Shown in pieces: positions 20,430 through 31,487 of a stretch of DNA of 64,000 bases. Each line of letters begins with the position of its first letter. The first letter of the stretch is position 1. The notes under the pieces were generated by a model. It was given only the letters and a program-made list of their open reading frames with translations. It was not told the DNA's origin and did no database searches. Position numbers and translations under genes: made by a program. Source of the DNA: Symbiodinium natans (Eukaryota > Sar > Dinophyceae > Suessiales > Symbiodiniaceae); assembly GCA_905221605.1 (NCBI GenBank), contig CAJNDS010002206.1:477226-541225 (forward strand), read 5' to 3'.

Positions 20430-21924
20430 GAGAAATTGGTTTCCAAGGATGAAGCTGTTGCAGCCCAGCAGCAGATGCTTGAGAACAAAAGCAAGGACCT
20501 GAAGGCCCGTCTGCAGCATGCTCAGCATTGCTCAGCATTGCTCAGCATTGCTCAGCATTGCTCAGCATTGCTCAGCATTGCTCAGCATTGCTCAGCATTG
20601 CTCAGCATTGCTCAATTCCGCAGGGCAAGTTTCAAGTTCTCGTGAGATGTGACAGCAGTCTTTTGTTTTATGGAGATCCGCGGAGGCTCTTGAAGACCAG
20701 ATTGCTTCGCTGCAAGCGACCGTCAACGAGCTCAAGGTGCTGTGACATACTGTAAGCTAGCTGGTAAGCTTATGTAAGTTTATGGAGGCCTTTTTTTCTT
20801 GCTGGGGTCAAACATGCGCAGGCAAGCATCCCTGAGCCGGCCGCGAAGGATCTTCAGGCAGGCACAGCACAGATGCAGTGCTGTAGTTCCTGCAACATGC
20901 CCCATTAAGTGCGATGCACGCCCGCGTGCCCCAAATATCCGAGTGGCAGGAGAAGCTGCAAGCAGCGGAGCACCGTGAAGGTGAGCACCTCTCTGAGATG
21001 CTTGGTGGGATTACGTACGACGTGCATCATACATCTACGTGCTGTTGTTGATGCTTGACGAGCCTCCAATCTTTGCTGGACTTGACGGGCCTACTGTGGC
21101 AACCAGGATTCAGAGCTTGCAGGAAAAGCTCACCAGATCAGCATCAGAGCAGGCTTGGGGCAAGATATGGCAAGATCATGATACAGCAGTCAGGAGCATT
21201 CTCCATGATGTGGCCGTGTTGGGCCCGCGTCTTTTGTGTCAGGAAGCTGCAAGGCAGTGCTGGGAAGAGCAGGTGGAGGAGCTGAAGAGGCCGTAAGCCC
21301 TGAGGTCATGCATCACATCTATGGCGGACTTGAGGGTGTAACCTGGTCAGGGTGGCGGCTCAGAGAGAAGCAGAAATGGCCGCACTGCGCACAAGCAGCC
21401 AGGAAGGCTCCGTGCCGCCCTTGCAACAGGAGAGACCAGAAGGGCACCAGGACGGTTCACTACGAACAGCTTTTGTGAGTGTATTTTAGACTGGACTAGA
21501 TTCGCGTCGCAATGCGTGCCTTCCCAGCCCTGTTCAGGAGGAGGTCAAGTCTGAACCAATGGCTGCGGACTTGGCAGGCCTTCCTGTTGCGGCAGTTGCA
21601 CCATCTTCCACCCATGGTTATCCTACAAGCCCAAAACACACGACGCCTGGTGGAGTGCAGGAAGCGATGAGAAAGGTTTCGCTGCGAGCTCCGGCTCCGT
21701 CCCGGCGCCAGCAGATGGCACGCGAGAGGCAAAGTAGGGACCTAAACGCATACGGGGATCCTTTCAGAAACATCTCAAGCTCTAAGCTGAAATCCTGGTC
21801 TGCAGCCTGGGACTCGAGACATACGCGCGAACCTGCCGAACAAATACCAACATCAGACAAAGTCGAGAACCGCCCGATCATAGTCATAATTGTGTCATCA
21901 TGCCTACACAGCACCTACCTCTGA
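20430..21924 (+). CDS. Coiled-coil protein, several exons, unnamed
   Basis: Exon 20430-20519 ends in LKARLQH at a GC donor. It joins in phase to 20686-20736 (ALEDQIASLQATVNELK; GT donor). Further exons with heptad-like or E/Q-rich make-up lie near 20,820-20,880 (IPEPAAKDLQAGTAQM), 20,945-20,981 (WQEKLQAAEHRE), 21,110-21,220 (LQEKLTRSASEQAWGKIWQ), 21,240-21,295 (EAARQCWEEQVEELKRP) and 21,360-21,470. A long last frame, 21538-21924, follows the acceptor TGTTCAG; it is disordered and S/P/R-rich (PSRRQQMARERQSRDLNA) and ends in TGA. No catalytic motif is seen, and a structural or scaffold role is only a guess. Borders of the middle exons are approximate. Confidence 0.5.
20520..20610. repeat. Decamer array (GCTCAGCATT)9 at the start of an intron
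   Basis: Nine near-perfect 10-bp copies lie directly after the exon end CTGCAGCAT. The intron's GC donor is thus the first GC of the array, and each unit offers the same GCTCAG word. The intron is 20520-20685. The exons on both sides are in phase 0. Confidence 0.9.
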
Positions 21925-22596
21925 GGGCGGCGCAGAGCAACTGCCAGAACCCTCCCTCATCCTAGAACATCCCAGTACCTTCTTGGAGGATCCGATTGCA
22001 ACAGTTGCGTCAGAGTCATAGTGTGAAAGCCTAATTTGCCTGACACATTGATTGGCAGGTGGGCCAAAAGGATCTCAGGTGTCTCTGGCTGAGTTAGCTG
22101 AGCGACCAGGTTTTCATGAGTATCTGCATAGCGCAGTTTTTACCAGGACATGTTGTAGGCACTTCTCAAGCAAGGGGCACAACAGCATATCCGAGCTAAT
22201 CGCGCGATGTGCTACGGCCACAGCGAAGGGCACTGAAGCCAAGGCACGCGTTTGGCAAGACCGAGGATGTCCGTGACCAGATCATGGAGACCTGCGGCTA
22301 AGTCTCTCATATTGTCTGGTGTAAGTCTCAATGGTGTGGGCCTGGTCCATCATGGTCTGTTCCAGGAGCCCAGATCGATGGTCAGCCTGGTTCAGGTGCT
22401 TCGGGAAAGCTGGAAAGCTGAGCACGAAGTTTCTCACTGTTTGCACTTGACATGGCGAGGCTGCCACAACAGCCGCTCCCAGAACGCCTGATCCTGTCAC
22501 TTGATCTTGACAGGTTCGAGAACACAGCTACCCCACCCCTTCCTCATTTGTAAGCGACAGATGGCTGAACGCTAAACTGCTAAACTCCATATGCAG

Positions 22597-22765
22597 ACCG
22601 TAGTTCAATCACCCGAGGCTGCGCCGGCAGTGCCGGTTGGCCCCGCGGTGCCGGCCGCCCCCGCGGTGCCGGCGGTCCCCGCGGTGGCGGCCGCCCCGAC
22701 GGTGCCGGCCGCTCCCGGGGTGCCGCCTGGATCCGCGCGTCTGGTGGCTGTCGTGGCTGGAAGTG
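22597..22765 (+). CDS. Candidate exon with Val-Pro-Ala repeats
   Basis: After the acceptor CATATGCAG, the frame reads TVVQSPEAAPAVPVGPAV and continues with PAAPAVPAVPAV-type repeats until about 22,735. The DNA is a GC-rich imperfect repeat (GCGGTGCCGGC words), so the opposite strand is also open but encodes only low-complexity sequence. Probably a disordered linker of a larger protein. The 22.0-22.6 kb stretch before it has nothing I can call. Confidence 0.4.
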
Positions 22766-23212
22766 CCTCCAAGGCCTGTCCGAGGTCAAAGCATAGCTGC
22801 AGTTCGCAGATGGTTGCAGAGAGGAGCGTAGCAGAGGAGCGTAGCAGGTCGTAGAACACTTTAGGACGCAGTCCAGTGGTGCCTGGTTTGTGCGTGGTCA
22901 CTGGCCAGGATCGCATCCCCCAGCTGCCTTTGCGCCGACCAGGCTCGCTGCAGTCGTGCGGACCCGCCGGTGCCAGCTTGTCTTCGCCGCGCACCAATTC
23001 TCCACGGACCTTATCGCCATCTGCGGGCGCCCGCTGCCTGTCACCGACACCAACTCCAAGGAGCGCCGCAGCGTACGTCACATGTAAGTGACATGCGAGC
23101 GGAGCGTGAGATGCGCTACAAGCACAGAGGGTTCCTAAACGTTTCCGCCGCAGGCTGGTCCAGACCGGACCACCACAAGTTCGTGACAGGTCACCTCCCT
23201 CGTTTTGCCGAG

Positions 23213-24150
23213 CGCCCCCTTTGCCGAGGAGCTTTGCACCCAGCGTGCCAAGTTATGCCCCGAGCAATGCTCCAAGCAAAGCCCCGGGCAGTGCTCCAGC
23301 GACAGCATCGACAACCACGATGGTTGCCCCGAGTGTGCCTCTGGTGTGGCAGCCGATACCAATGGGTCCTGGACTCCGTTGGCCTCAGGCTCTTCCAGGG
23401 CTTGCCCAACTTGTCACTTCTGTCTTGAAATGGTGCTCGAGTGCTGGATCGGCTGACAACACGGCCGACAGTTTGGTGCATAGATTTGCAGGATTTGCAG
23501 TTCTTGTTGCTGGTGCAGAGGGCATGGGGTCACAGAGTCATAGATTGTCTGCCGCCAGGTCGCGCAGGGTGTGCCGTCGTTGCATGCAGCTCGCCAGTCG
23601 CCGCCAAGGCAGCCACCCACAACGCTCCCAGTGCAATCGGCACCATATGCCCGAGTTATCACACCCATGCGGCAGCCTCCACAGACGCCTCGGACCACAC
23701 CACTCTCGTTCCAGTGGCAACAATCTCAATCGAAGCTCCCACAAGTTCCGTCATCAAGCATCTCAAGCCCTCAGCTGCTCACACCCCGCCGAGTGGCAGT
23801 GTCACCTGCACCCCATCGGCCGACAGGCTACGGCAACTATGAGCAAACTCAGATGCCTCAAGGATTGCAGTCCAGACAAGCTTTGTCGCAGCACCCACCC
23901 GCGACAGAGAGACACAAAGAAGCACCCGACAAGCATGACGCGGCACGCCCGAGCGAGGGGCACCCTTTGCAAAATTTAGAGCTGCCACTTGTGGGAGATG
24001 TACCATCGGGCCTCAGATCATTGTCATTGCTATGGCCTTTTCAAAGCTAAGGCAGCCGGGATCAGTCAGCGGTCCGCAGCCCACTCCGACGTTTTCCGAA
24101 CCTAGCCAGAAGTTGCGCAGGGTTGAACTGCGTTTGCGCAAGATGTAATG
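23213..24150 (+). CDS. Exons of a disordered Q/P/S-rich protein
   Basis: The frame near 23,215-23,440 contains APSVPSYAPSNAPSKAPGSA and PMGPGLRWPQALPGLAQLV. The frame 23,571-24,005 contains RQSPPRQPPTTLPVQSAPY and HRPTGYGNYEQTQMPQGLQ. A further exon after the acceptor GGGCCTCAG (about 24,015) reads IIVIAMAFSKLRQPGS and PTFSEPSQKLRRVELRLRK, then a stop near 24,150. The composition is that of long intrinsically disordered dinoflagellate proteins. No function is assigned, and exon borders are approximate. Confidence 0.4.
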
Positions 24151-24175
24151 TAGACTCGGTGTAGACGCAGTGTAG

Positions 24176-24331
24176 ATTCACGATGCCCACGGCGCTTCAA
24201 GGGACGTGGACTGCCTGCTGAAGCTGGGGCAGAGTGGCTTGGACTATGAAATGACATGGAGAATGGTGGGCGCACAGCAACTGATCACCTCTCCGCAAGG
24301 CTCCCAAGGATGGATTCAGAAGTGCCCTTGA
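24176..24331 (+). CDS. Candidate terminal exon, unknown protein
   Basis: After the acceptor AGTGTAG, 51 codons read to TGA, including DVDCLLKLGQSGLDYEMTW and VGAQQLITSPQGSQGW. The sequence is clearly protein-like and stays in one frame. No family is recognised. It probably belongs with the exons to its left. Confidence 0.45.
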   Translation: MHDAHGASRDVDCLLKLGQSGLDYEMTWRMVGAQQLITSPQGSQGWIQKCP

Positions 24332-24439
24332 ATTAACGTTTGTTTTTTGCCGACGGCGCAGCTTTGAACATCCTTGAACTGCATCGTATGCCAGGTACCT
24401 GCCTCACAGGCTCTAGCCTGGGAGAGGGTTACAATTCAG

Positions 24440-24583
24440 AGACGGGTGCCGGGCTTTCTGCGCGTTGGCTGTGTGCGTTTGCAAGAGAGAGTGCTCGAAG
24501 TAGCCGCACCTTGTCTGAGGCGCATGCTTGAGCCGCCCTCGGACATCCTCCGATCATTGCGCCAAAGTCTGTGCAGGGAATGA
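24440..24583 (+). CDS. Candidate terminal exon, basic helical segment
   Basis: After the acceptor ACAATTCAG, 47 codons run to TGA, including GFLRVGCVRLQERVLEVAA and RRMLEPPSDILRSLRQSL. It is amphipathic and arginine-rich. It may be an alternative last exon of the preceding gene or a separate gene. Confidence 0.4.
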   Translation, partial: RRVPGFLRVGCVRLQERVLEVAAPCLRRMLEPPSDILRSLRQSLCRE

Positions 24584-25422
24584 ACATGCACTCGGAGTAC
24601 GCGCGCTGGGAATGCCAACTCCTAGACAGCACATAGCCTCAAATTTTTGTTCATTGTGTTTCCTCATCTTTCAACTACCTTGAGAAGTAGCCGACTGACT
24701 CTTGTGCGCAGCACACAGTTGGCCATTGCAGGCGCCATTTCCATCTATTTCCCGTGTTTAGTTTTGCAATGTTTCGTGTAGGTATTACGATGTTTCAGGC
24801 TTCTCTTGAGCACTAGAGCTCGTGAGCCGGTAGACGCCAATGGAGTGAGTCATGGAGCAAAGCTATCTCCATGTCCGTTTCCTGCCACCATGCGTGGCGC
24901 TTCGGCACCTCTCGACACCTCTCTCAAGCATTCTCATGCGGAATCTTGAACCCTATATAAGTCACATACGGGTCCTTCACGGTCCTTCAATCCTAACGAG
25001 CAGACAACAGGAGTGTGGTAGTGTTCTGAAGCAGCAGCCCGGGCACAATGCACCAGCGATGGGTTTGCAATGACTTGCAAACACGGAGAAAAGCTTCTGA
25101 TCTCCGTCTGTTCCGTTTGCCCCAAGGCAGCCAGCACCAGCATGCACAGATGTAGCGCGGCAGGCCTGCTCATTGACGGACTACCATTGGAGGAGAGCTG
25201 TGAGCTTAGTACTTGCTTTGGCCTTCTGGTGATGACAGAACATGCTTTTGGCATCCAGTGTTTTGCAGCTGCTTTGCGCTTGACGGACAAAAGAGGCCTG
25301 TAGAGTCGACTTGTGTCCTGTAGGGTGACTTGTGTCCCGACCACCATAACATAAAATGCTTCTTCATGGCAATCTACGCAATCTAAACAAATCTCAAGAT
25401 GCCTTAAACAAGCTCAGCACAC
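24584..25422. other. No supportable gene
   Basis: Short overlapping frames only. CTATATAAG at about 24,953 resembles a TATA box, but dinoflagellates do not use a canonical one and no gene start follows. A frame at 25,070-25,303 rich in Cys and Ser has no splice or family support. Confidence 0.4.
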
Positions 25423-25557
25423 ATGCTAAGAGCACAAGAGGAGAACCACAGGCTCAGGGAAGAGAGTTGTGAGTTACAAAAGAGCATGAAGTTGAAACCA
25501 GATCAGCTTGATGAGCTAGACAGTATCATCAAGAAAGAGAAGAGTTTCGGTTCTTGA
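25423..25557 (+). CDS. Small coiled-coil ORF or exon (44 residues)
   Basis: ATG to TGA, 44 residues: strongly charged and helical (AQEENHRLREESCELQKSM, then KPDQLDELDSIIKKEKSF). It could be a self-standing short ORF or a coiled-coil exon of the preceding gene. Just after it, a GGCTGGTTTGGTTTGGTG word is duplicated at a 29-bp spacing (25,579-25,629). Confidence 0.45.
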   Translation: MLRAQEENHRLREESCELQKSMKLKPDQLDELDSIIKKEKSFGS

Positions 25558-25689
25558 TACCTTACCAAGTTACCACACGCCGGCTGGTTTGGTTTGGTGA
25601 GGCCTGTGCCGGCTGGTTTGGTTTGGTGCGCTGCATCCTCAGCTCGGCTATGCCCCTGGCAGCTTCACATTGTCAAATGCTCGCTTCAG

Positions 25690-25770
25690 AAGCAGTTTGA
25701 TTTGGTGGCCCCAAGGGGGTTCAGGCCCAGGGTTGAAGTCGCTGGAGGCAAAAGGACCTGTGCTTCTTAA
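25690..25770 (+). CDS. Candidate short terminal exon
   Basis: After the acceptor CGCTTCAG, 26 codons to TAA read KQFDLVAPRGFRPRVEVAGG and then a short basic end. Open frame, acceptor and composition are the only evidence. Confidence 0.3.
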   Translation, partial: KQFDLVAPRGFRPRVEVAGGKRTCAS

Positions 25771-27123
25771 GTGCGTTTCGGCTGCCTGGAGGGGCCCTTG
25801 CTCACAGGCACAGACGCCTGCATCACGGCTGTGTGTATCTCCCAAGTCGCTGCGTGTCGCGTGGCTTGCTAGATGGCGTGCGGATCACATAATGAGCCTA
25901 GCTGACGTGAGGCTTGGGCCCCGCGTGATCTGATTCGTAGCGCCGCCATGGGAAAGCATGTGAACAGATGTGAAGGCAATAAATGTCGCACTTAGTTGCA
26001 ATTAGTTGCACATCGAGATTGCGTTATCTGGTCCACTCACGTGTTTGCATTTCCTGACCACTGTGCGGTACCCTTGTACACCCCCTTGCTTCATCAGCCC
26101 CTCACGGAATGGCTGCAGTCTTCGGGATGCAGCCTCCGATACCCGAGAACTCCGTCCCAAGAGATGCTTGGCCAGAAAGGCTTTGGGGCTGCGTCAACGA
26201 GGCTGTCATCATGGCGGCTGCGTGGCGACCTCAGTGTGTGGCATCTTCCATCGTGCCTGTCGAACTGTGTGCCCACACCTATGTTTTACGGTTGTGAACC
26301 GGCACATGGGTGCCAAGGTGTTCCAGTCCAGATCCCTTCACCAGCCCAACCCGGAGCCTCTGCCGCCAGCGTTTTTCTCCATGCTCCGTGCAGGCATATG
26401 CAGGCATTTTCAGGGACGTTTGGAATGCAGGATGTACATGGACAGCGATGATGCCTACCGGGCCAGTTTGCTTCGACCTCATCTTGCCAGACTGCAGAGA
26501 TGTCACGAAAGCGTTTCTTAGCAGCTTGCTTTCGGAGGTATTCAATTCTGGTGGGGATTGGGTCCGACATGTTGGGGTTTCAGGTGGTGGCAGGGGGGGT
26601 GTCAGTGGGGGCTGGGAACACAACTGCTTCAGCCCGTGGGGGGCATCCCCTTGCATCGGCAGCCAATTGGGGATCTCGCCTCGCGAACAGAGGCGGCGCT
26701 CCTGGGTAGCCCGGCGCCGATTTGACGGAGGCCACTACTCCGAGCCGATCATGTCCACGGCCCAGCGCAGCACGGTTCGGACCCAACCTCCATTCGTTTG
26801 GTTTGCTCTGTGCTCATTGCCGAGGCTGTTGAGGTTGTTCTGCCAGTGGGCAGCGCGTTGCTGGGCAGTCTCGAAATCACAAGCAGGCAGCTCCTTCTGT
26901 TTGTAAGGACAAATTATGTACTGTGACGGTTCAATGTGAAGCTAATTTCGTGTTTGGATCTGCTCTATCTACTCAGATCCCGCAGTCAGGAGCGGGAAAG
27001 AAGCGCAACTGGGACCAGGCTGCGTGCTCACTGGCAAACGAGATCGACGTGCATGCCGGAAGGCTTGCAAGAGCCAGCCCTTCCAAGTTATCCTGCAAGA
27101 CGCCCTGACTGCGCAGACTCCAG

Positions 27124-27249
27124 AAGTTCGTGGGTAACGTGGAAGACCTGGCCCAAAGAGTCCGTCTTGGTCATCTACCTGGAGGAGCCCGGACAGCCGC
27201 TGCCGCGCGGCGGGAGCTCGGCATCTCGGTGGCCATGATCATGTATTAA
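27124..27249 (+). CDS. Candidate terminal exon, helical segment
   Basis: After the acceptor GACTCCAG, 41 codons to TAA include KFVGNVEDLAQRVRLGHLPG and ARTAAAARRELGISVAMI. No family is recognised. The 25.8-27.1 kb region before it has several open but mutually overlapping frames and nothing I can choose with confidence. Confidence 0.35.
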   Translation, partial: KFVGNVEDLAQRVRLGHLPGGARTAAAARRELGISVAMIMY

Positions 27250-27602
27250 ATTTATCATGGCAGGATCCAGCAGAGCCAAAGCCTAAAGAGCTGCGCAAGC
27301 ATGTCTTTGCCTGTGCGTGCTGAGATGGGCTACTTTCGTTCCTCCGTGGAGAAGGGTGGAACCCAGCTCGGCTGCTGCGTGCAAATGCTCCACAACTTCG
27401 GGCGGTGCTGGCAACAGCGTTCTGTGACTTCTTTGAACTTCCATCTTCCGAACTTTTATCTTTTTCTGTTGCTTGCGTTTCGGTGTGTCTGCGTGTGCTA
27501 GGGCGGAGCGGGGAAGGGTCTTGTGGATCCTGCTTTCTTGCGGAAGGCTGTCGCTTGCATTGCCTGTTCCAAGGCGAGCAGCTTCTGATCGGGCGGCGCT
27601 TC

Positions 27603-29432
27603 ATGGACCAGCTACGTGCGCCAAACAAGCGCGGAAGTGGTCGCGTCGCCTCTGTCATGGCGGGGCCTCGTGGCAAGGACGGAGACACTGCGGGCGAGGA
27701 GGAGGAGGCGAGCGAAATCGATGAAAGCCTGAACCACACTCGACTGGGTACGGTTGGATGTGACTAGATACGCAATGCAGACATACTCAGACTAGACCGA
27801 GGCACTTCAAGCAGGACACCCTCTGGATGGATCGAGCTGGAATGCGGTTCAGGAAGAGGACGACTTTGATCTTGAGGAAGAGTTTGAGGACTTCGATGAT
27901 GATGACGAGGCCATTGCCCAAAGGTGATCTGCACGTACCTACAGATCATAGTTGCAGAATCCTGCGCACATCTGCGCAATCTGTTTGCTTGTTTTGTGCC
28001 AACCACCTGTGAGTCACCTGCACGCACAGATGGGCGCTGTGTGCACAGCATGAGGAGCTTGAGGAAGTTGACGAGGAGGAAGAGGAAGGTGAAGAAGATG
28101 CTTTCGACGATGATAACCTTGAGGATGTGGATGACAATGGCCAATCGGATGCACTGATCATGAGCGCATGTTACGGACGAGAAGCAGGGCGGGCTTCGCT
28201 TCAAAACTGCTCGTGTGTTGAAGCATGCGAGTATGTACTGTTGATGTGGTACGACATGGCTTTTGTTGCTGGTAGTTATACTTCCTTGACAAGCGCACAA
28301 GTACGAATGTGAAATCACCGAGCCGAGGCGACCAGCTAGTCCTAAATGAAGATGATGCCAACAGTCGCCTTTCCTGGAAGAAGGTCGGCAACTTGCTGTG
28401 GTAGCAGATGATGGTGAGCTGTCGCGCGTAGCAGCGGGTGAGCCCCGATGCAAGGCTCGGAATGAGATGCTGATGGCAGTCAACTCTTTGCCCGTATCGG
28501 GCAGGAAATACCATCATCGAATCTTAGTGAGCAGGATCAAGACCTTAAAGAAGGAGCTCCTGAGCAGCAAAGCCAAGCTGCCAAGCAAAAGTTCTTTGTG
28601 AGTTCAGCGCCCGTGCAGGACTCGCCTGGAAGTGTGCACATGGACCAGAAGCTTGGGCTGAACACCATGCGCTGGTCACATGGTTCACGTGTGGCCACAT
28701 GTTGTTCGCATTTGCACGATGCTGCGACGATGCTGCTCAAGGTTGCCAAACCTGATGAAGCAACTTTGTGGTCGACCACCGCAGTTTGTGTCCAAGGACT
28801 TGTGCAATCCCGTCCTGGCTGGCACATTATACCTCCGGTTGAGTCATAAACATGTATGAGGTAGTCGGCTTCTTGTTCATGTTGCTGCTGCAGGAGGGGA
28901 AGAAGTCCAACTTTGCGGCCGCACAGGGCTTTGTCTTGTTCCAGTCCTTTGTGCAGCCGGGACTTGCATGTCTGAGAAATCAGGTCTGCTTTCCGCCCGA
29001 GACCATCAGGGAGTTTGTTCCTTAGCGTTGCTAAATGCTATGCTTGGATTTCTGCGCACGGGATTTGTGATGAACTTCGCTTCATTTCCTGTGACGATGC
29101 ACGCAACTTCCATCGCCAAGCGACAAGCAGGCACGAGTCCATATAACGATCAACAATTCCCTCATGGCTGTCGTTCTTCGTCTTCTTTCGTCTCTCAGGT
29201 CTGCTCTCGTATGTTGTTCAAAGTGCACTCATACTTCCGGGTCATCTGCGTTTGCTACTGTTCAAAGAGAGGCTCGACAGGTCTGGTTTCTTCGAGTTGA
29301 GTTGCCGGAGCTTCCTCCATTCTCCTTGTGTATGTCACGGCCTTATGGAAAACTGTGGAAGCAGGCCAAAAGATGCCAAAAGTGCGTGGCTGGCCGAAGA
29401 GGGATGCCGAAAAGACCTGAGAAGAAGCCTCG
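27603..29432 (+). CDS. Acidic-rich protein, multi-exon, unnamed
   Basis: Exon about 27603-27707 contains MDQLRAPNKRGSGRVASVM and ends GEEEE. Via a GC-AG intron (27708-27801) it joins in phase to 27802-27909 (LQAGHPLDGSSWNAVQEEDD, then a D/E run). A second GC-AG intron (27910-28048) leads to another D/E-rich exon (HEELEEVDEEEEEGEEDAF). Further exons: about 28,180-28,230 (QGGLRFKTARVLKHA), 28,303-28,403 (GDQLVLNEDDANSRLSWKK), 28,528 onward (EQDQDLKEGAPEQQSQAAKQ), 28,894-28,983 (KKSNFAAAQGFVLFQSFVQ) and 29,199 onward, ending in a basic tail (GRRGMPKRPEKKPR) at about 29,432. Acidic and basic blocks suggest a chromatin- or RNA-associated protein, but this is a guess. Using the GT donor at 27,924 instead would turn the next exon into a basic frame. 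Confidence 0.5.
28980..29205 (+). repeat. Intron bounded by an 11-bp direct repeat
   Basis: TCAGGTCTGCT occurs at 28,980-28,990 and at 29,195-29,205. The left copy spans the exon end (AATCAG|GTCTGC) and the right copy spans the acceptor (CTCTCAG|GTCTGC). Intron 28,984-29,198 is therefore flanked by a target-site-like duplication, as in the helicase intron at 7.3 kb. Confidence 0.6.
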
Positions 29433-31207
29433 CTAAAGTGACGCACACACTCAGAGCAGGAGTATGGCGCACGATCCGCATTGAGACCGGGAGGCATGTG
29501 TAGGGAAAATACTTTCCTCCGTCATTTCTGTGTCCAACCCGTTTGGCCGTTGGTTGGGTCTTGCCTTTGCCTCGTCCGGCTCCAGTGGGTTTGTCGGAGT
29601 TCAACAGTTCGATCTCGGGCTCGGGCGTCAAAACCACGAGAGGCATCACAACAATCCCAGACGTCGTCCGAAAACGAAGTGAACATTCAGCAATAAATCG
29701 TCCCTCTTCAAGCAGCCAAGTTTTGAAGCCTAATCGTTTTCCATGCAAGATCTCTGTTGAGACTTTGTTGGCCCAAGTTCTGCGGCGAAGGGGTGCAACC
29801 CATTTTTGCCGTGTGCTCAGGCTTCGCCTGCCGTTGGGACCACCACCTGCCCAGCCTCCCGTCCTTGCTGGGGCCAGCACTTCTGTCAGCCTTGGTCATG
29901 CGCAGAGGCCTCATCACACTTTCTGTGTGGACGGTATGTCTTGAAGCTCCGTGAGAGAGACTTCCCACATGTAAGAACATCACCTGTTGGAAGCCGCAAT
30001 GGAACCCAGCTGGTAGCATGTATGTGTGCCGTGGCTGAGGTTCAGTCTTGGGGCACTTCTGGTGGACTTCGATGGTGAAGTCCTGGCCGCAACCCGAAAT
30101 CAGTCTTGCACAACAGCTTCTTTTCTGTAACTTGTCTTTTGCCCTCTGCCGAATCTTGTTCATCGACAGTAATTGTATGCTTGAACAGATGATGTCTCTG
30201 TGCAGCTTTGTGCCGGTTGAGGCTCGACCAAGCTCGCCGTACCAAATCAGCTTCTTTCTCCCGGAGCGGAACACCCGAAACGACGAGGACTGAAAGAACG
30301 AGGTACATCATCATGTCATTTGTTACACACACACACACAGTTGCAGTCTTTGCCTTGTCTAGTGTGCTTGTTTGGAGAGCAGCGGAGCAGCGGAGACAAT
30401 GTCTCGCAGAGGAGAAGCAAAAACAAGTCAAGGCATTGCTCGATGCTCGCAATCCCTTGGGTCACGCTCCAAGCCTTCCGCCATATCATAGTACAAGGAT
30501 TCAATACTGTAAACGTATAATAATACTGTAATACTAAGATGAAAATAAGCCATATATACAACACATGTCTTAGAATCCAAGCCAAAGTAAGACACATCGA
30601 CGACGCAATGATGTTGTCATCTGCCTCCTGGCTTTGTCTCTCAGTGGGTGTGCTTCCCAGGCTTTCCCTGCCATATGAACGCGGGTGACGACTTCTTCTG
30701 CGCTTGCCTCAGCATCGCCTGGTCGGTCATTTGGGTACGTGCCAAGGCTGGGAGGTGCCCGGGATCGTTGCACTTGGCCCAAAACTGGTGTCTTTTCTCT
30801 GGATTGCACGGTACTCTGGGGATGGGTTCCTGGTTAATATTGACTGGAGGGGTCACAGCAAGGAAACAAAGAGAGGCAAGGCCCCGCCCCTCGCTTTTTG
30901 CGCATGGGCCGTCGCATCGAGGTTGGATACAAGATGTAATGTGAGAAAGCGATTGTCCAAAAGGCATTCTCTCGTACCTCGATGTCTAAGATCTGAAGTT
31001 GGTAGAGAGCCAGACAAATTCAGTAGGACAAACGAAAACTAAAGACTCAGGATCATGTTACATCGAGGCCCAGCAACTACACAGTGTAATTCAAAATAAG
31101 CATATCAGTCCTCAGGCCTATCTTGAGTCAAGTGCTTTAACCGTTGTAGTTCTAGAATGGCTGTTGCGCGCCTAACTACTGCTTCTCGCTGAATTCAAGC
31201 AGCAGTT
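29433..31207 (+). other. Mostly unassigned; CA microsatellite and weak exons
   Basis: A short (CA)n tract lies at about 30,326-30,340. One frame near 30,380-30,460 is coiled-coil-like (AAEQRRQCLAEEKQKQVKAL). No borders can be fixed, and other long frames overlap each other on both strands. Confidence 0.4.
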
Positions 31208-31335
31208 TTGCAAGCAGAGAGCAGAGGCATCGCAGACTTGAAAGCTGCCGGTTCGGTCATTGCAGTCCTTCGCATCTCTCGAGGCACTGCTTCGAGTCTT
31301 CAGCTGCTGAACTCCAGGCTCAGTCGTAGAGAGGG
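31208..31335 (+). CDS. Candidate exon, helical segment
   Basis: The frame after CAAGCAG reads ESRGIADLKAAGSVIAVLRI and SSLQLLNSRLSRREGK and ends at AGGGCAAG. It is helical and charged, like the other coiled-coil exons. Borders are approximate. Confidence 0.35.
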
Positions 31336-31487
31336 CAAGTATCATCAAGTATCATCGAACTCGGTCTGTGCTGATCCCGCAGTCGCTGCTCAGTGGGCCC
31401 AAGCAGAACTAGTCACTGCAGTGCAACGAGTGACAATGTCCTGCATTTCAGGGTGCACGCAAACGGCGTCCCATAAAAAGCCCCGCA

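Noticed and set aside
24950-24960. TATA-box-like CTATATAAG
   Set aside because: Dinoflagellates lack canonical TATA promoters, and no gene start follows.
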